From the NCBI RefSeq assembly GCF_001750685.1, contig NZ_CP017269.1, positions 5,249,416-5,313,415 of the forward strand: a stretch of DNA of 64,000 nt. Direction: 5' to 3'. The position numbers and the translations under genes were made by a program. This DNA is from Geosporobacter ferrireducens. GTDB taxonomy: Bacteria > Bacillota > Clostridia > Peptostreptococcales > Thermotaleaceae. The notes beneath the pieces are model-generated. The model did no database searches, was not told the origin of the DNA, and saw only the letters and a program-made list of their open reading frames with translations. Below are positions 51,564 to 61,193 of this stretch, piece after piece; position 1 is the first letter of the stretch; every line of letters starts with the position of its first letter.

Positions 51564-53534
51564 ATGATAAGTAAAACAGGTAATTCTAATAGACAAAATA
51601 TAAAACAAGCGTGGAATAAGTTTGTTTTATCAGGCAAAATTGAAGAAGGCATTGTACGGCATGCTATCATTGAATCATGGATTCGATGTCATCGTTCAGA
51701 GGTTAACTACTTGGCCGGTCATGAGCAAGATTTACTGTCAAGTGAAGAGATTCAAGGACTTATCAAAGAAAAAAAACAGCTTATTTATATTGCAAAGCCT
51801 ATTATGAAAACCTTGTTTAAATGTGTTCAGGGATCGAGTTTTATTGTGGTACTGGTAAATAAAGATGGTATTGTTCTTGAGTCTATAGGAGATCCCGATG
51901 TATTGGAGATGAGTAAAACCATTAATTTTTTACCAGGTGCAAATTGGTCGGAAGAGTACGTCGGTACAAATGCCATCGGTACCGCACTGGTTTTAAATAG
52001 TCCGATACAAGTAGCCGGTCCTGAGCATTATTGCAGCAAGCATCATGCTTGGACTTGTTCGGCAGCACCCATACATGATGCTGCAGGAAATGTTATAGGG
52101 TGTTTAGATATGTCCGGACTCATTGAACGTAATCATTCAAATGACTTGGGAATGGTAGTTGCTGCAGTAAGAGCCATTGAGAATCAACTACATAAGCAGG
52201 AAACACAAGAAAAATTATTTGCAGCCCATAAACATTTGACAACGGTATTAAGTACAATTTCCGAAGGAATCATATCCATTGACAAGAACGCTATGATTAC
52301 CCATGTCAATTCAGCCCTTGCCAAAATTATTTGCATGCCTCCAAGTGATATTGTTGGGAAAGATATTCATCATATTTTAGGAGACTGTCACCGTATCTAC
52401 AAAGTTCTGGAAACGGGAGAAAGCTGTTTGGAAGAAGAAATTGTTGTAAATCTGCCAAAGCAACAAATTCATTGCACCTCAAAAGCTGCTCCCATAAAAG
52501 ATGAATTTATGCAGGTGGTTGGTGCGGTTATAACATTAAGGGAAATTAAACAAGTTCATCAAATTGTAAATAAAATGGCAGCTACTCAAGCAAGGTTCCA
52601 GTTTAAAGATATTATTGGAGAGAGCAATATAATCCAAGAGGTTATAAAGCGGGCAAAGATAGCTGCCCAAAGCCTTTCTACCGTATTACTGCTGGGAGAA
52701 AGCGGTACGGGTAAGGAAGTTTTTGCACAAGCGATTCATAATGGAAGTGAACGCAGAGAGGGCCCGTTTATCGCTGTAAACTGTGCGGCCATGCCTAGGG
52801 AGTTAATTCAAAGCGAGTTATTTGGCTATTGTGATGGTGCTTTTACCGGTGCCAAACGGGGTGGCAGACCCGGTAAATTTGAATTAGCCGACGGAGGCAC
52901 CTTATTATTAGATGAGATAGGGGATATGCCCTTAGATATGCAAGTAAACCTACTAAGGGTTTTGCAGGAGAAAACTGTTATAAGGGTTGGAGGGGATAAA
53001 CCCACCCCGGTCGATGTTCGGGTAATAGCGGCTACAAATAAAAATTTAAGCATTGAAGTTGAGAAAGGAACCTTTCGAAAGGATTTATTTTACCGTCTCA
53101 ACGTTGTAAGCATTGGAATTCCACCTTTAAGAGAGCGAAAAGGGGATATTAGCCTTCTTGTGGAATATTTTCTTAAAAAGATGTCGCTGAAATTAGGAAA
53201 GGAGATTCCCAAGATAGATTCACTGGTGACAGACATTTTAAATAGCTATTATTGGCCGGGCAATATTCGGGAATTGGAGAATGTTCTAGAGTATGCAATT
53301 AACATGATTGATGACAATATTATCAAAGAAGAAAGTCTTCCTGTTTATCTGAAAAAAGAAGAACTTAGGATAGAAAGCGAAGATAATATTATGAGCTTGG
53401 CAGTATTGGAATGCAATGCAATTATAAAAGCGATGAAAAAATACAATGGAAATATTACGAAAGTCGCACAAGCGCTAGGAATTGCTAGAAATACACTTTA
53501 TGAAAAGATAAAAAAATATCAAATCAAAAACTAG
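51564..53534 (+). CDS. acoR: sigma-54-dependent activator of acetoin catabolism (AcoR-like)
   Basis: 656 residues. An N-terminal GAF region (LVNKDGIVLESIGDPDVL; GTNAIGTALV; SAAPIHDAAGNVIGCLDMSG, about 75-210) is followed by a PAS domain (about 225-330). The AAA+ domain (about 345-580) has Walker A GESGTGKE, the canonical GAFTGA loop and Walker B LLLDEIGD. A C-terminal Fis HTH ends with KVAQALGIARNTLYEKIKKY. The architecture equals AcoR, which responds to acetoin. Located immediately upstream of the sigma-54 promoter of the acetoin operon. Ribosome binding site GGGAGAAGAAGG. Confidence 0.9.
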   Translation: MISKTGNSNRQNIKQAWNKFVLSGKIEEGIVRHAIIESWIRCHRSEVNYLAGHEQDLLSSEEIQGLIKEKKQLIYIAKPIMKTLFKCVQGSSFIVVLVNKDGIVLESIGDPDVLEMSKTINFLPGANWSEEYVGTNAIGTALVLNSPIQVAGPEHYCSKHHAWTCSAAPIHDAAGNVIGCLDMSGLIERNHSNDLGMVVAAVRAIENQLHKQETQEKLFAAHKHLTTVLSTISEGIISIDKNAMITHVNSALAKIICMPPSDIVGKDIHHILGDCHRIYKVLETGESCLEEEIVVNLPKQQIHCTSKAAPIKDEFMQVVGAVITLREIKQVHQIVNKMAATQARFQFKDIIGESNIIQEVIKRAKIAAQSLSTVLLLGESGTGKEVFAQAIHNGSERREGPFIAVNCAAMPRELIQSELFGYCDGAFTGAKRGGRPGKFELADGGTLLLDEIGDMPLDMQVNLLRVLQEKTVIRVGGDKPTPVDVRVIAATNKNLSIEVEKGTFRKDLFYRLNVVSIGIPPLRERKGDISLLVEYFLKKMSLKLGKEIPKIDSLVTDILNSYYWPGNIRELENVLEYAINMIDDNIIKEESLPVYLKKEELRIESEDNIMSLAVLECNAIIKAMKKYNGNITKVAQALGIARNTLYEKIKKYQIKN

Positions 53535-53560
53535 GCGTCTGAAATTCAGATGCTTTTTTT
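53535..53560 (+). terminator. rho-independent terminator after acoR
   Basis: GCGTCTGAA-a-TTCAGATGCTTTTTTT, immediately after the stop codon. Confidence 0.85.
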
Positions 53561-53580
53561 ATTGTCCTGAAATTGATGAG

Positions 53581-53669
53581 TGTTAGATATTCTAACAGTA
53601 AGAGCAATGAAGTACCATATTTAGAGGTTCACAGTTCCAAAAACAGAAAAAGTGTTAGAAAAGCGAACA
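53581..53669 (+). promoter_or_regulatory. two enhancer (activator-binding) palindromes upstream of the aco promoter
   Basis: TGTTAGATATTCTAACA (53581-53597) is a perfect 7-3-7 palindrome. TGTTAGAAAAGCGAACA (53653-53669) has the same length and half-site order with mismatches. Their starts are 72 bp apart, about 85-175 bp upstream of the -24/-12 promoter, the normal place for AcoR enhancer sites. Confidence 0.65.
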
Positions 53670-53753
53670 AATAGCTGGAGAAGATATCCTGAAAGATTAA
53701 ATAAACCAACAGGATTCTACATGAGGAAGAGGCACTTTCAGTTTTTTGTATTA

Positions 53754-53769
53754 TGGCATGCTTATTGCT
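53754..53769 (+). promoter_or_regulatory. sigma-54 (-24/-12) promoter of the aco operon
   Basis: TGGCATGCTTATTGCT matches TGGCAYRNNNNTTGCW exactly, 49 bp before the first structural gene. Confidence 0.88.
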
Positions 53770-53817
53770 AATAAATAGGATGCAAGGCATAAGCACTGGT
53801 AAAGGAGACGTGGCGTT

Positions 53818-54177
53818 ATGTGGAAGAGATATATCATTGAACTGGGGTGGGGGGCGGATCTTCATGGACAAGATGTGACGAAGGCTGCAGAAAGAGCAGT
53901 GAAGGATGCCATTTCAAGAAGCTGCCTTTGTGGCTTAAGGGAGATTCTTGAAATGAAAGACCTGAATGAAGTGAGGGTGCACATAACGGTCGCCACACCG
54001 CATCCTAACCTGGTGAATCAGGAAAAGGTTATGAAGGTGCTGCCTATTGGGAAGAAGTCCATAGAAGTGCGGGAAGGGGGGATGGAGGTACCGGGACTGT
54101 ATGTAAAGGACTTTGGAGATCTGAAAGACAGTATTGTGGTGGCAAACGCATGTGTAGAAGTATCCGTATTAGATTAA
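53818..54177 (+). CDS. Lin0512-family protein
   Basis: 119 residues: KRYIIELGWGADLHGQDVTK, AAERAVKDAISRSCLCGLRE, and the closing DSIVVANACVEVSVLD are the marks of the Lin0512 family, whose function is unknown. AAGGAGACG precedes the ATG. First gene behind the sigma-54 promoter, so it is expressed with the acetoin dehydrogenase, suggesting an accessory role in that pathway (inference). Confidence 0.8.
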   Translation: MWKRYIIELGWGADLHGQDVTKAAERAVKDAISRSCLCGLREILEMKDLNEVRVHITVATPHPNLVNQEKVMKVLPIGKKSIEVREGGMEVPGLYVKDFGDLKDSIVVANACVEVSVLD

Positions 54178-54215
54178 AAACCTTTTTTATCATGAAATAA
54201 TAGGGAGGGAATCAT

Positions 54216-55202
54216 GTGAGTTTATCTAATGGAAAGATTAGGGAAATGCTTATTCAAATGCTCAAAATAAGAAAGTTTGAAGAAAAGGCTATGCGGCTTT
54301 TTGCTGAGGGGCAAATTCCGGGATTCGTACACTTGTATATTGGAGAGGAAGCCGTTGCAACGGGAGTCTGTGCAAATTTATCCGATGAAGATTATATTAC
54401 CAGTACCCATAGGGGCCACGGTCATATTCTTGCAAAAGGCGGAGATTTAAAAGAAATGATGGCAGAGCTTTTTGGAAAAGAAACCGGTTATTGCAAGGGA
54501 AAAGGTGGATCCATGCATATAGCGGATGCAACGAAAGGCATCCTAGGTGCAAACGGAATCGTAGGTGCAGGCCATAATATCGCAGTAGGTGCGGGGATAA
54601 CAGCGCAATACAAGGGAACGGATCAAGTTTGTGCTTGCTTTTTTGGTGATGCTTCAACCAATCAGAGCACTTTCCATGAAGCATTAAACCTAGCAAGCAT
54701 CTGGAAGCTTCCAGTGGTTTTTGTTTGCGAAAACAACCTGTACGGAATTTCCATGAGCCAATCCAGGCATCAAGCCATACAAGATATATCTGACAGAGCG
54801 GCTGCCTATAATATGCCTGGTATTACTGTTGACGGTAATGATGTTTTTGCTGTCTATGAAGCAGCAAATGAAGCCATAAAGAGGGCAAGAAGCGGACAAG
54901 GGCCAACGCTGATAGAGTGCAAAACCTACAGGCATCGGGGACATTTTGAAGGGGATGCTACCGGTTACAGATCTAATGATGAATTGGAAGAATGGTTAAA
55001 AAAAGACCCCATTAGCAGATTAGAGAAATATATGCTGGACCATAAGACTGTGACTGCAGAAGAATTGGAGACGTTAAAAAGGGAAGTGGATCAACAAATT
55101 GCAGATGCAGTAGAATTTGCCAATAAGAGTCCTTATCCTTCGCTGGAATCAGCAGTTGAAGATATTTATACCGATATCGTAGAGGAGGTTCGAGCCAGAT
55201 GA
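54216..55202 (+). CDS. acoA: acetoin dehydrogenase E1 component, alpha subunit (TPP-dependent)
   Basis: 328 residues. VHLYIGEEAVATGVCANL, GKGGSMHIAD, the TPP motif GDGN-like CFFGDASTNQSTFHEALNLA (GD-x26-N), and TYRHRGHFEGD. GTG start 6 nt after TAGGGAGGGA. Decarboxylates and cleaves acetoin with the beta subunit to give acetaldehyde and a 2C unit passed to E2. It overlaps acoB by 4 bp. Confidence 0.92.
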   Translation: MSLSNGKIREMLIQMLKIRKFEEKAMRLFAEGQIPGFVHLYIGEEAVATGVCANLSDEDYITSTHRGHGHILAKGGDLKEMMAELFGKETGYCKGKGGSMHIADATKGILGANGIVGAGHNIAVGAGITAQYKGTDQVCACFFGDASTNQSTFHEALNLASIWKLPVVFVCENNLYGISMSQSRHQAIQDISDRAAAYNMPGITVDGNDVFAVYEAANEAIKRARSGQGPTLIECKTYRHRGHFEGDATGYRSNDELEEWLKKDPISRLEKYMLDHKTVTAEELETLKREVDQQIADAVEFANKSPYPSLESAVEDIYTDIVEEVRAR

Positions 55203-56191
55203 GAACAATGACATATGGAGAAGCCATTAGAGAAGGTATGAGAATTGCCATGAAAGAAGATCCAAATGTGTTCATCATGGGAGAAGACGTAGGTGCCTTT
55301 GGCGGTTGTTTTGGTGTAACTGCGGGACTCTATGAAGAGTTTGGAGAAAAAAGAATAAGGGATACACCTATATCCGAAGGTGTTATTATTGGGGGTGCAG
55401 TGGGAGCTGCTGCTACTGGCCTTCGGCCTATAGCGGAGCTAATGTTTATTGATTTTCTAACCGTGGGAATGGATCAAATCGTAAATCAGGCGGCAAAGAT
55501 GAGATATATGTTTGGCGGAAAAATTACTGTGCCGATGGTTGTAAGGCTGCCGGCTGGCGGCGGTGTTCAGGCAGCAGCACAACACTCTCAATCCCTTGAG
55601 GCATGGCTGACCCATGTTCCCGGATTAAAAGTTGTGTATCCCTCCACGCCTCAAGATGCATTGGGACTTATGTTAACTGCTATTAAAGATGACAATCCGG
55701 TTATGTATATAGAGCATAAGGCAATGTATGCTTTAAAAGGTGAAGTAGAGGAAAACGCAGCGCCTATTCCTTTTGGCGTAGCGGATATAAAAAGAGAAGG
55801 TTCTGATGTCACCGTAATTGCCTATGGAAAAATGCTTCACGAAGCTTTAAAAGCTGCAGAAGCGCTTGCGAAAGAAGGAATAGAAGTTGAAGTAGTAGAT
55901 CCAAGAACATTATATCCACTGGATCAGGAGACTATTTTTAGTTCCATTGAAAAAACAAATAAGGTAGTAATAGCTACAGAAGAGAACAAGCGGGGCGGCT
56001 ATGCCGGGGAAATTGCAGCTTTGATTGCAGAAAAATGCTTTGACTATCTAGATGCTCCTGTTGTTAGAATTGGAGCACTAAATACCCCGATACCCTTTAC
56101 TGCTTGCCTTGAGAACTATGTGCTTCCTAATTATGTAGATATTGTGAATGGTGTAAAGAGTATTACGGTTACATCAAATTGTGCAGTTTAA
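55199..56191 (+). CDS. acoB: acetoin dehydrogenase E1 component, beta subunit
   Basis: 330 residues. MTYGEAIREGMRIAMKEDPN, VFIMGEDVGAFGG, RDTPISEGVIIGGAVGAAAT and MRYMFGGKITVPMVVRLPAG are typical E1-beta segments; VVDPRTLYPLD and TEENKRGGYAGEI follow in the transketolase C domain. Start overlaps acoA (ATGA), implying translational coupling and 1:1 production. Confidence 0.92.
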   Translation: MRTMTYGEAIREGMRIAMKEDPNVFIMGEDVGAFGGCFGVTAGLYEEFGEKRIRDTPISEGVIIGGAVGAAATGLRPIAELMFIDFLTVGMDQIVNQAAKMRYMFGGKITVPMVVRLPAGGGVQAAAQHSQSLEAWLTHVPGLKVVYPSTPQDALGLMLTAIKDDNPVMYIEHKAMYALKGEVEENAAPIPFGVADIKREGSDVTVIAYGKMLHEALKAAEALAKEGIEVEVVDPRTLYPLDQETIFSSIEKTNKVVIATEENKRGGYAGEIAALIAEKCFDYLDAPVVRIGALNTPIPFTACLENYVLPNYVDIVNGVKSITVTSNCAV

Positions 56192-56238
56192 TTTAAAAGG
56201 GGTAGCCAAAGAGGTTATCCCTTTAAAAGGGTGATAAA

Positions 56239-57234
56239 ATGTCAAGCATAGGAATCATTGCCAATCCAGCATCCGGTAAAGACATACGGAGACTGGTTTC
56301 CCACGCAACCGTTATTGATAATCATGAAAAAGTAAATATCGTTGAGCGGATTATTTTGGGAGCCCAGCAGTGTGGAGTGCAAAGCATATACATCATGCCG
56401 GATACCTTTAACATAGGCTATAGGGCCATAGATAATTTGTGCTATTCAAAGGAATTGACAAGCAAGGTGGAAATTTTGCCCATGAAGCTTAATGCAAATT
56501 TGCATGATACCGTATATGCTGCAAAAATGATGGAGGAAATGAAGGTCGGTTGTATGGTTGTACTTGGTGGTGACGGTACCAACAGGGCTGTTGCAAAAAC
56601 AATAACGAGTACACCGTTGATCAGTATATCAACAGGAACAAACAATGTTTATCCGGAGATGCTGGAAGGTACTGTGGCGGGTATGGCTGCTGCAGTAACT
56701 GCTTCAGGAAAATATGCTAAAGGGGACATCTGTAAAAGGGATAAGAAAATAGAGATCTATAAGAATCAAGGGTTTATGGATATTGCATTAATTGATGCAG
56801 TAATATCCAAGAATCTGTTCGTCGGATCTAAAGCAATATGGAATATAGAAGATATTATGAAAATCATTGTATCCAAAGCCCATCCTGCAACCATAGGATT
56901 TTCTGCTATTGTAGGATGCAAAACAATCATAAGGGACGAAGATGATTTTGGTGCATCCGTCGATTTGACAGAAGAGCAGTATACCATTATAGCTCCAGTG
57001 GCAGCAGGGCTAATAAAGGAAATTCATATGGGTGAACATGAAATTCTAACGCTCAACCAGGAATATGCCTGTATAACAAAATCAGGTGGAATCATTGCTG
57101 TTGACGGTGAAAGAGAAATACCTTTTGAAAAAAATGATCAAATAAGCTTTAAAATTACCAGGGGCGGACCTTTCCGTGTAAACATCAGAAAGGCTTTGGA
57201 AGATGCACAAGCAGGCGGATTCTTTAAGCGATAA
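56239..57234 (+). CDS. acoX: ATP-NAD kinase-family protein AcoX
   Basis: 331 residues. IGIIANPASGKDIRRLV opens the NAD-kinase/diacylglycerol-kinase fold and MVVLGGDGTNRAVAK is the GGDGT motif; STGTNNVYPEM follows. AcoX occurs in many aco operons; its reaction is unproven (a kinase acting on a pyridine nucleotide or an acetoin-related compound is suggested for the family). Position between E1-beta and E2 is conserved in other aco clusters. AAAGGGTG ribosome binding site. Confidence 0.88.
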   Translation: MSSIGIIANPASGKDIRRLVSHATVIDNHEKVNIVERIILGAQQCGVQSIYIMPDTFNIGYRAIDNLCYSKELTSKVEILPMKLNANLHDTVYAAKMMEEMKVGCMVVLGGDGTNRAVAKTITSTPLISISTGTNNVYPEMLEGTVAGMAAAVTASGKYAKGDICKRDKKIEIYKNQGFMDIALIDAVISKNLFVGSKAIWNIEDIMKIIVSKAHPATIGFSAIVGCKTIIRDEDDFGASVDLTEEQYTIIAPVAAGLIKEIHMGEHEILTLNQEYACITKSGGIIAVDGEREIPFEKNDQISFKITRGGPFRVNIRKALEDAQAGGFFKR

Positions 57235-57291
57235 AATATAGATTGATTTTCATGAATGCGGAAGTAGTTATTGTATGAAGGAGGACTTGAA

Positions 57292-58599
57292 ATGGCACAT
57301 GTTGTAACAATGCCGAAATTAGGTTTAACGATGAAAGAAGGGAAATTAACCAAATGGCATAAGAAGGAAGGAGATCCGGTCAATGCAGGAGAAGCGCTAT
57401 TTGATGTTGCGACCGATAAACTTACCAATGAAGTGCAAGCAGTTGAAAGCGGGATATTAAGAAAAGTATTGGCAGCAGAGTGGGAGGTTATAGAATGCTT
57501 AAAGCCCGTAGCCATTATCGCTGGGGCAGATGAAGATATTACCCATTTGTTAGGGGATTCGGATCAAAAAGCCAATGAGAATAATAAAAGGGTGAATAAC
57601 GATGGAGTGATGGAAAAGATTACGGCAGATAAGCCTAAAGATGGGGGCCGAATAAAAGTCTCTCCTGTAGCAAAAAAAATGGCTGAGGAAAACAATATTG
57701 ATCTAAGCCTTGTAAGGGCAACAGGGCCTAATGGAAGAATTACACTGGAAGATGTGGAAAATTACATGAAAAATCTATCAAAGGAACCCAAAGCTTCACC
57801 CATGGCAGCGAAAATTGCAGATGCTTTAAATGTGGATTTAAAGGAGATAAAAAAAGATTCGAGAATCATGAAAGAAGATGTATATCATTATTTAAAGGAC
57901 AAAGCGGTAACAGCTTCGGAAGAACCGGGTGAAAGAAGAGTTCCAATGAGTCAGATGAGACAGGTAATTGCCGGCAGAATGTCCGATAGCTGGAGCATTT
58001 CTCCCGTTGTGACTTATGACATAAAAGTAGATGTTACAAGACTGAATGAAATAAGAAATCAGTTAAAGGATATATGCAAAGTTACCTTTACAGATTTATT
58101 GATTAAAATCATTGCAACTGCCTTGTTAGAATTTCCTTATATCAATAGCCGCATTGATAATAATGAAATATGTATACGCAACTATGCCAATATAGGTGTT
58201 GCCGTTGCCCTAGAGGGTGGGCTTGTGGTACCTGTTGTAAAATATGCCAATACAAAAGGATTAAAACAAATTTCTGAAGAGGTAAAAACACTGGCACAAA
58301 AAGCGAGAGATAATGAATTAAGTCAGGATGATGTGACGGGAGGAACCTTTACCATAACCAATCTTGGAATGTATGGTATAGAATCCTTCTCACCCATTAT
58401 TAATCAACCGGAAGTCGCTATACTGGGAGTCAATGCAGTTACGGAAACACCTGTTGTGGAAAATGGGGAAATTATGATTAAGCCACTGATGAATTTAAGC
58501 CTTACAGCAGATCACAGGGTCGTTGACGGTGCAGTAGCTGCACAGTTCTTGGCAAAAGTAAAAGCCTGTGTAGAAAAGCCGGCGATGTTGTTTTTATAA
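57292..58599 (+). CDS. acoC: acetoin dehydrogenase E2 component, dihydrolipoamide acetyltransferase
   Basis: 435 residues. Lipoyl domain (residues 1-75) with the lipoyl lysine in DVATDKLTNEV. Two peripheral-subunit-binding-like domains follow (SPVAKKMAEENNIDLSLVRA then TGPNGRI; ASPMAAKIADALNVDLKEIK), and a C-terminal acyltransferase domain with LSLTADHRVVDGAVAA, where the His-Asp catalytic motif is HRVVDG. Transfers the acetyl group to CoA. Start 57292 is fixed by GAAGGAGG. Confidence 0.92.
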   Translation: MAHVVTMPKLGLTMKEGKLTKWHKKEGDPVNAGEALFDVATDKLTNEVQAVESGILRKVLAAEWEVIECLKPVAIIAGADEDITHLLGDSDQKANENNKRVNNDGVMEKITADKPKDGGRIKVSPVAKKMAEENNIDLSLVRATGPNGRITLEDVENYMKNLSKEPKASPMAAKIADALNVDLKEIKKDSRIMKEDVYHYLKDKAVTASEEPGERRVPMSQMRQVIAGRMSDSWSISPVVTYDIKVDVTRLNEIRNQLKDICKVTFTDLLIKIIATALLEFPYINSRIDNNEICIRNYANIGVAVALEGGLVVPVVKYANTKGLKQISEEVKTLAQKARDNELSQDDVTGGTFTITNLGMYGIESFSPIINQPEVAILGVNAVTETPVVENGEIMIKPLMNLSLTADHRVVDGAVAAQFLAKVKACVEKPAMLFL

Positions 58600-58622
58600 A
58601 ACCGTTTATGGGAGGTACAAAA

Positions 58623-60011
58623 ATGAGAGTTCTCGTCATAGGAGGAGGTCCCGGAGGATATGTAGCAGCCATCAGAGCGGCACAATTGGGAGCAGATGTA
58701 ACCCTTGTGGAAAAAAAATATATTGGTGGGACTTGTTTAAACGTTGGCTGCATACCTACAAAAGTACTGCTGCATACTGCAGAATTATACCGTATGCTGC
58801 AAAATGAATCAGAAGGACTGGGAATGAAAATTGAAAAGCTCAGTATCGAGTGGGCAAAAGTTCAAAACAGGAAAAAGGCAGTGGTGAATCAATTGGTTGG
58901 TGGCGTGAATATGCTCCTGCAATCCAACAAAATAAAAGTTGTAATGGGTGAAGCATTCTTTGTGAATGCAAATCAAATCCGTGTGAAAGCGAAAGCGGGT
59001 AAAGAGATAACCATAGACTTTGAGTATGCAATTGTGGCTACAGGCTCCACACCACTGATTGTTCCAATACCTGGTGTGGAGCATGATGGCGTTATAACAA
59101 GCGATGAAGCCCTTTCACTTGATGAAATTCCCGAGCGTATGCTGATTATAGGCGGTGGGGTAATCGGAAGTGAATTTGCCAGCGTCTATAGTAGTATGGG
59201 AGCAAAGGTTACAATGGTCGAGGCCCTTCCCCATATCGTTGCTACAATGGACCCGGAGGTGACAGGTTACCTCGTGGAAGAATTAAAACATTCCGGCGTA
59301 GACATATATACAGATACGAAAGTAGAAAGCATTGAAAAAACAAAAGCGGGGCTGAAGGTAAACACCCTGTCAAAAGAAGGAAAGAAATCATTTGAAGTAG
59401 AAAAGGTGCTCTTATCGGTAGGAAGAAAACCGGTCACCAAAGGCTTGGGATTAGAGAAAATCGGCGTCAAGCTGGAAGGGGAAAGAATTGTAACCAATAA
59501 AAAATTCCAAACAAGTATGCACAACATCTATGCGGTAGGAGATTGCAGAGGAAAAATCATGCTGGCCCATGTGGCTTCTGCTGAAGGCATTGTTGCAGTA
59601 GAAGCTATAATGGGGAAAACATCAAAAATTGATTTTAGAACCATTCCCTATGCAGTGTATACAAAACCTGAACTGGCGTCAGTTGGAATGACTGAGGAAC
59701 AGGCAAAACAGCAAGGTTATCAAGTTAAGACAGGTAAATTTCCCCTATATGCAAATGGAAAATCCCTTATTATGGGAGAACCCAATGGGATGGTGAAGTA
59801 TGTAGTAGACGGAAAAACAGATGAAGTGCTGGGTCTGCATATGGCGGGACCGAGAGCAACGGAGTTAATTGTGGAAGGAGCATTGGCTTTGAGATTAGAG
59901 GCTACCGTTGATGAGATTATAACAACGATACACGCACATCCTACCGTTGGAGAATCTCTTCATGAGGCAGGTCACGCTGTGCATAATAACGCCATTCATT
60001 TGCCCAAGTAG
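58623..60011 (+). CDS. acoL: dihydrolipoamide dehydrogenase (E3)
   Basis: 462 residues. FAD motif VIGGGPGGYVAAIRAAQLG, redox-active GGTCLNVGCIPTK, NAD motif IIGGGVIGSEFASVY, FAD-site NIYAVGDCRG and active-site HAHPTVGESLHEAGHA. Reoxidises the E2 lipoyl group with NAD+. Last gene of the aco operon; start 58623 after GGGAGG. A terminator follows. Confidence 0.92.
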   Translation: MRVLVIGGGPGGYVAAIRAAQLGADVTLVEKKYIGGTCLNVGCIPTKVLLHTAELYRMLQNESEGLGMKIEKLSIEWAKVQNRKKAVVNQLVGGVNMLLQSNKIKVVMGEAFFVNANQIRVKAKAGKEITIDFEYAIVATGSTPLIVPIPGVEHDGVITSDEALSLDEIPERMLIIGGGVIGSEFASVYSSMGAKVTMVEALPHIVATMDPEVTGYLVEELKHSGVDIYTDTKVESIEKTKAGLKVNTLSKEGKKSFEVEKVLLSVGRKPVTKGLGLEKIGVKLEGERIVTNKKFQTSMHNIYAVGDCRGKIMLAHVASAEGIVAVEAIMGKTSKIDFRTIPYAVYTKPELASVGMTEEQAKQQGYQVKTGKFPLYANGKSLIMGEPNGMVKYVVDGKTDEVLGLHMAGPRATELIVEGALALRLEATVDEIITTIHAHPTVGESLHEAGHAVHNNAIHLPK

Positions 60012-60085
60012 ACTTTGTGGCAAATACGTATCACAATAATAAATATACGGAAAAAAAGAAAACGACAGAAAGATTCTATGTTTTT

Positions 60086-60139
60086 AAAAATAGAACTTCA
60101 GCAGGTATGATGAATTATCAGTGCTGGAGTTCTATTTTT
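60086..60139 (+). terminator. rho-independent terminator of the aco operon
   Basis: AAAATAGAACTTCAGCA ... TGCTGGAGTTCTATTTTT, 75 bp after acoL. The rest of 60012-60320 holds no gene. Confidence 0.85.
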
Positions 60140-60320
60140 CATTATATTAAAGAGAGCAAATAACCGGATAAAGCCTTTGTGTTAATATTTCTTTATTGAA
60201 TTATGGGCAGGAAATTTAACTGTTGTGGAGAATAATGAAAAGAGGAGCCAGTAGCATAAAGGCATAGGATAGCTGGAATAGGCAATTATTTATAATACTT
60301 CTATGTAGAGGAGGTTTTAC

Positions 60321-60962
60321 ATGGAACATAAGTTTGTTGATCTCGTAGATATTGCTAAAATTCAGGAACTAACAAATCTTTTCTATAAAGCAACAGGGAT
60401 TCTCACTGCAATACTGGATCTTGAAGGAAATATTTTGACGGCATCAGGTTGGAGAGCAGTTTGCACTAAATTTCACCGGGTGAATATAAAATCAAAAAGC
60501 AGTTGTATTGAAAGTGACACAAAAATTAATCATCTGCTACGAAATGGAAATAAATATACTATTTATAAGTGTAAAAATGGATTGGTTGACGCTGTAGCCC
60601 CTGTGTTTCTTCAAGGAAAACATGTGGCCAATGTATTTACAGGGCAGATATTATTTCATAAGCCCAATCTGGATTTTTTTATAAAACAGGCTAGAGAATT
60701 CGGCTTTGATGAATCCGATTATTTAAAAGCTGTGTTGGAAGTCCCCATAATAGAGGAAGACCGATTGGAGCATATTATGAATTATCTTTGCAGCTTTGCA
60801 GAAATTTTAGGTGAAATGGGACTGAAAGAAGTAAAACATCTGGAGTCACAAGCAAAAATTCAAGCGGCAAATGAAGAATTGGAAGCCTCCCAGAAGATAT
60901 TAATAGCTACCTTAGAGGAGTTAAGGGATCAATATGATAAGCTGCAGGAAAAGGTTATCTAG
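60321..60962 (+). CDS. PocR-domain sensory protein without output domain
   Basis: 213 residues. A PocR ligand-binding domain (about 8-170: KIQELTNLFYKATGILTAIL, GWRAVCTKFH, CKNGLVDAVAPVFLQGKHVA, FTGQILF) is followed by a coiled coil (EVKHLESQAKIQAANEELEA) that ends the protein. Family members usually continue into histidine-kinase, GGDEF or HTH domains; here the ORF simply stops, so it is a stand-alone sensor or a truncated one. PocR domains bind small organic ligands such as 1,3-propanediol-type compounds. GAGGAGG precedes the ATG. Confidence 0.8.
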   Translation: MEHKFVDLVDIAKIQELTNLFYKATGILTAILDLEGNILTASGWRAVCTKFHRVNIKSKSSCIESDTKINHLLRNGNKYTIYKCKNGLVDAVAPVFLQGKHVANVFTGQILFHKPNLDFFIKQAREFGFDESDYLKAVLEVPIIEEDRLEHIMNYLCSFAEILGEMGLKEVKHLESQAKIQAANEELEASQKILIATLEELRDQYDKLQEKVI

Positions 60963-61051
60963 CAAGAATCTCTGCTGGACTGAAGGGATTGCAACAATTT
61001 GCTGATTGAGGCAATGACGGGGGATAGAATGACTGTTTCGCCGCCACTATT

Positions 61052-61081
61052 AAAAACCACGACAGAAATGCCGTGGTTTTT
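61052..61081. terminator. bidirectional terminator
   Basis: AAAAACCACG-acagaaatgc-CGTGGTTTTT, between the PocR protein and the convergent histidine kinase. Confidence 0.8.
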
Positions 61082-61193
61082 GCATTGTCAAAATCAGTGT
61101 TATATCTGTTGAATGCTGTTATGAATAATTTTATTTTTTTAGTATATTTACGAAAATGAAAAGTATTATTGGCTTTACGCGGTGCTTGGAGAA

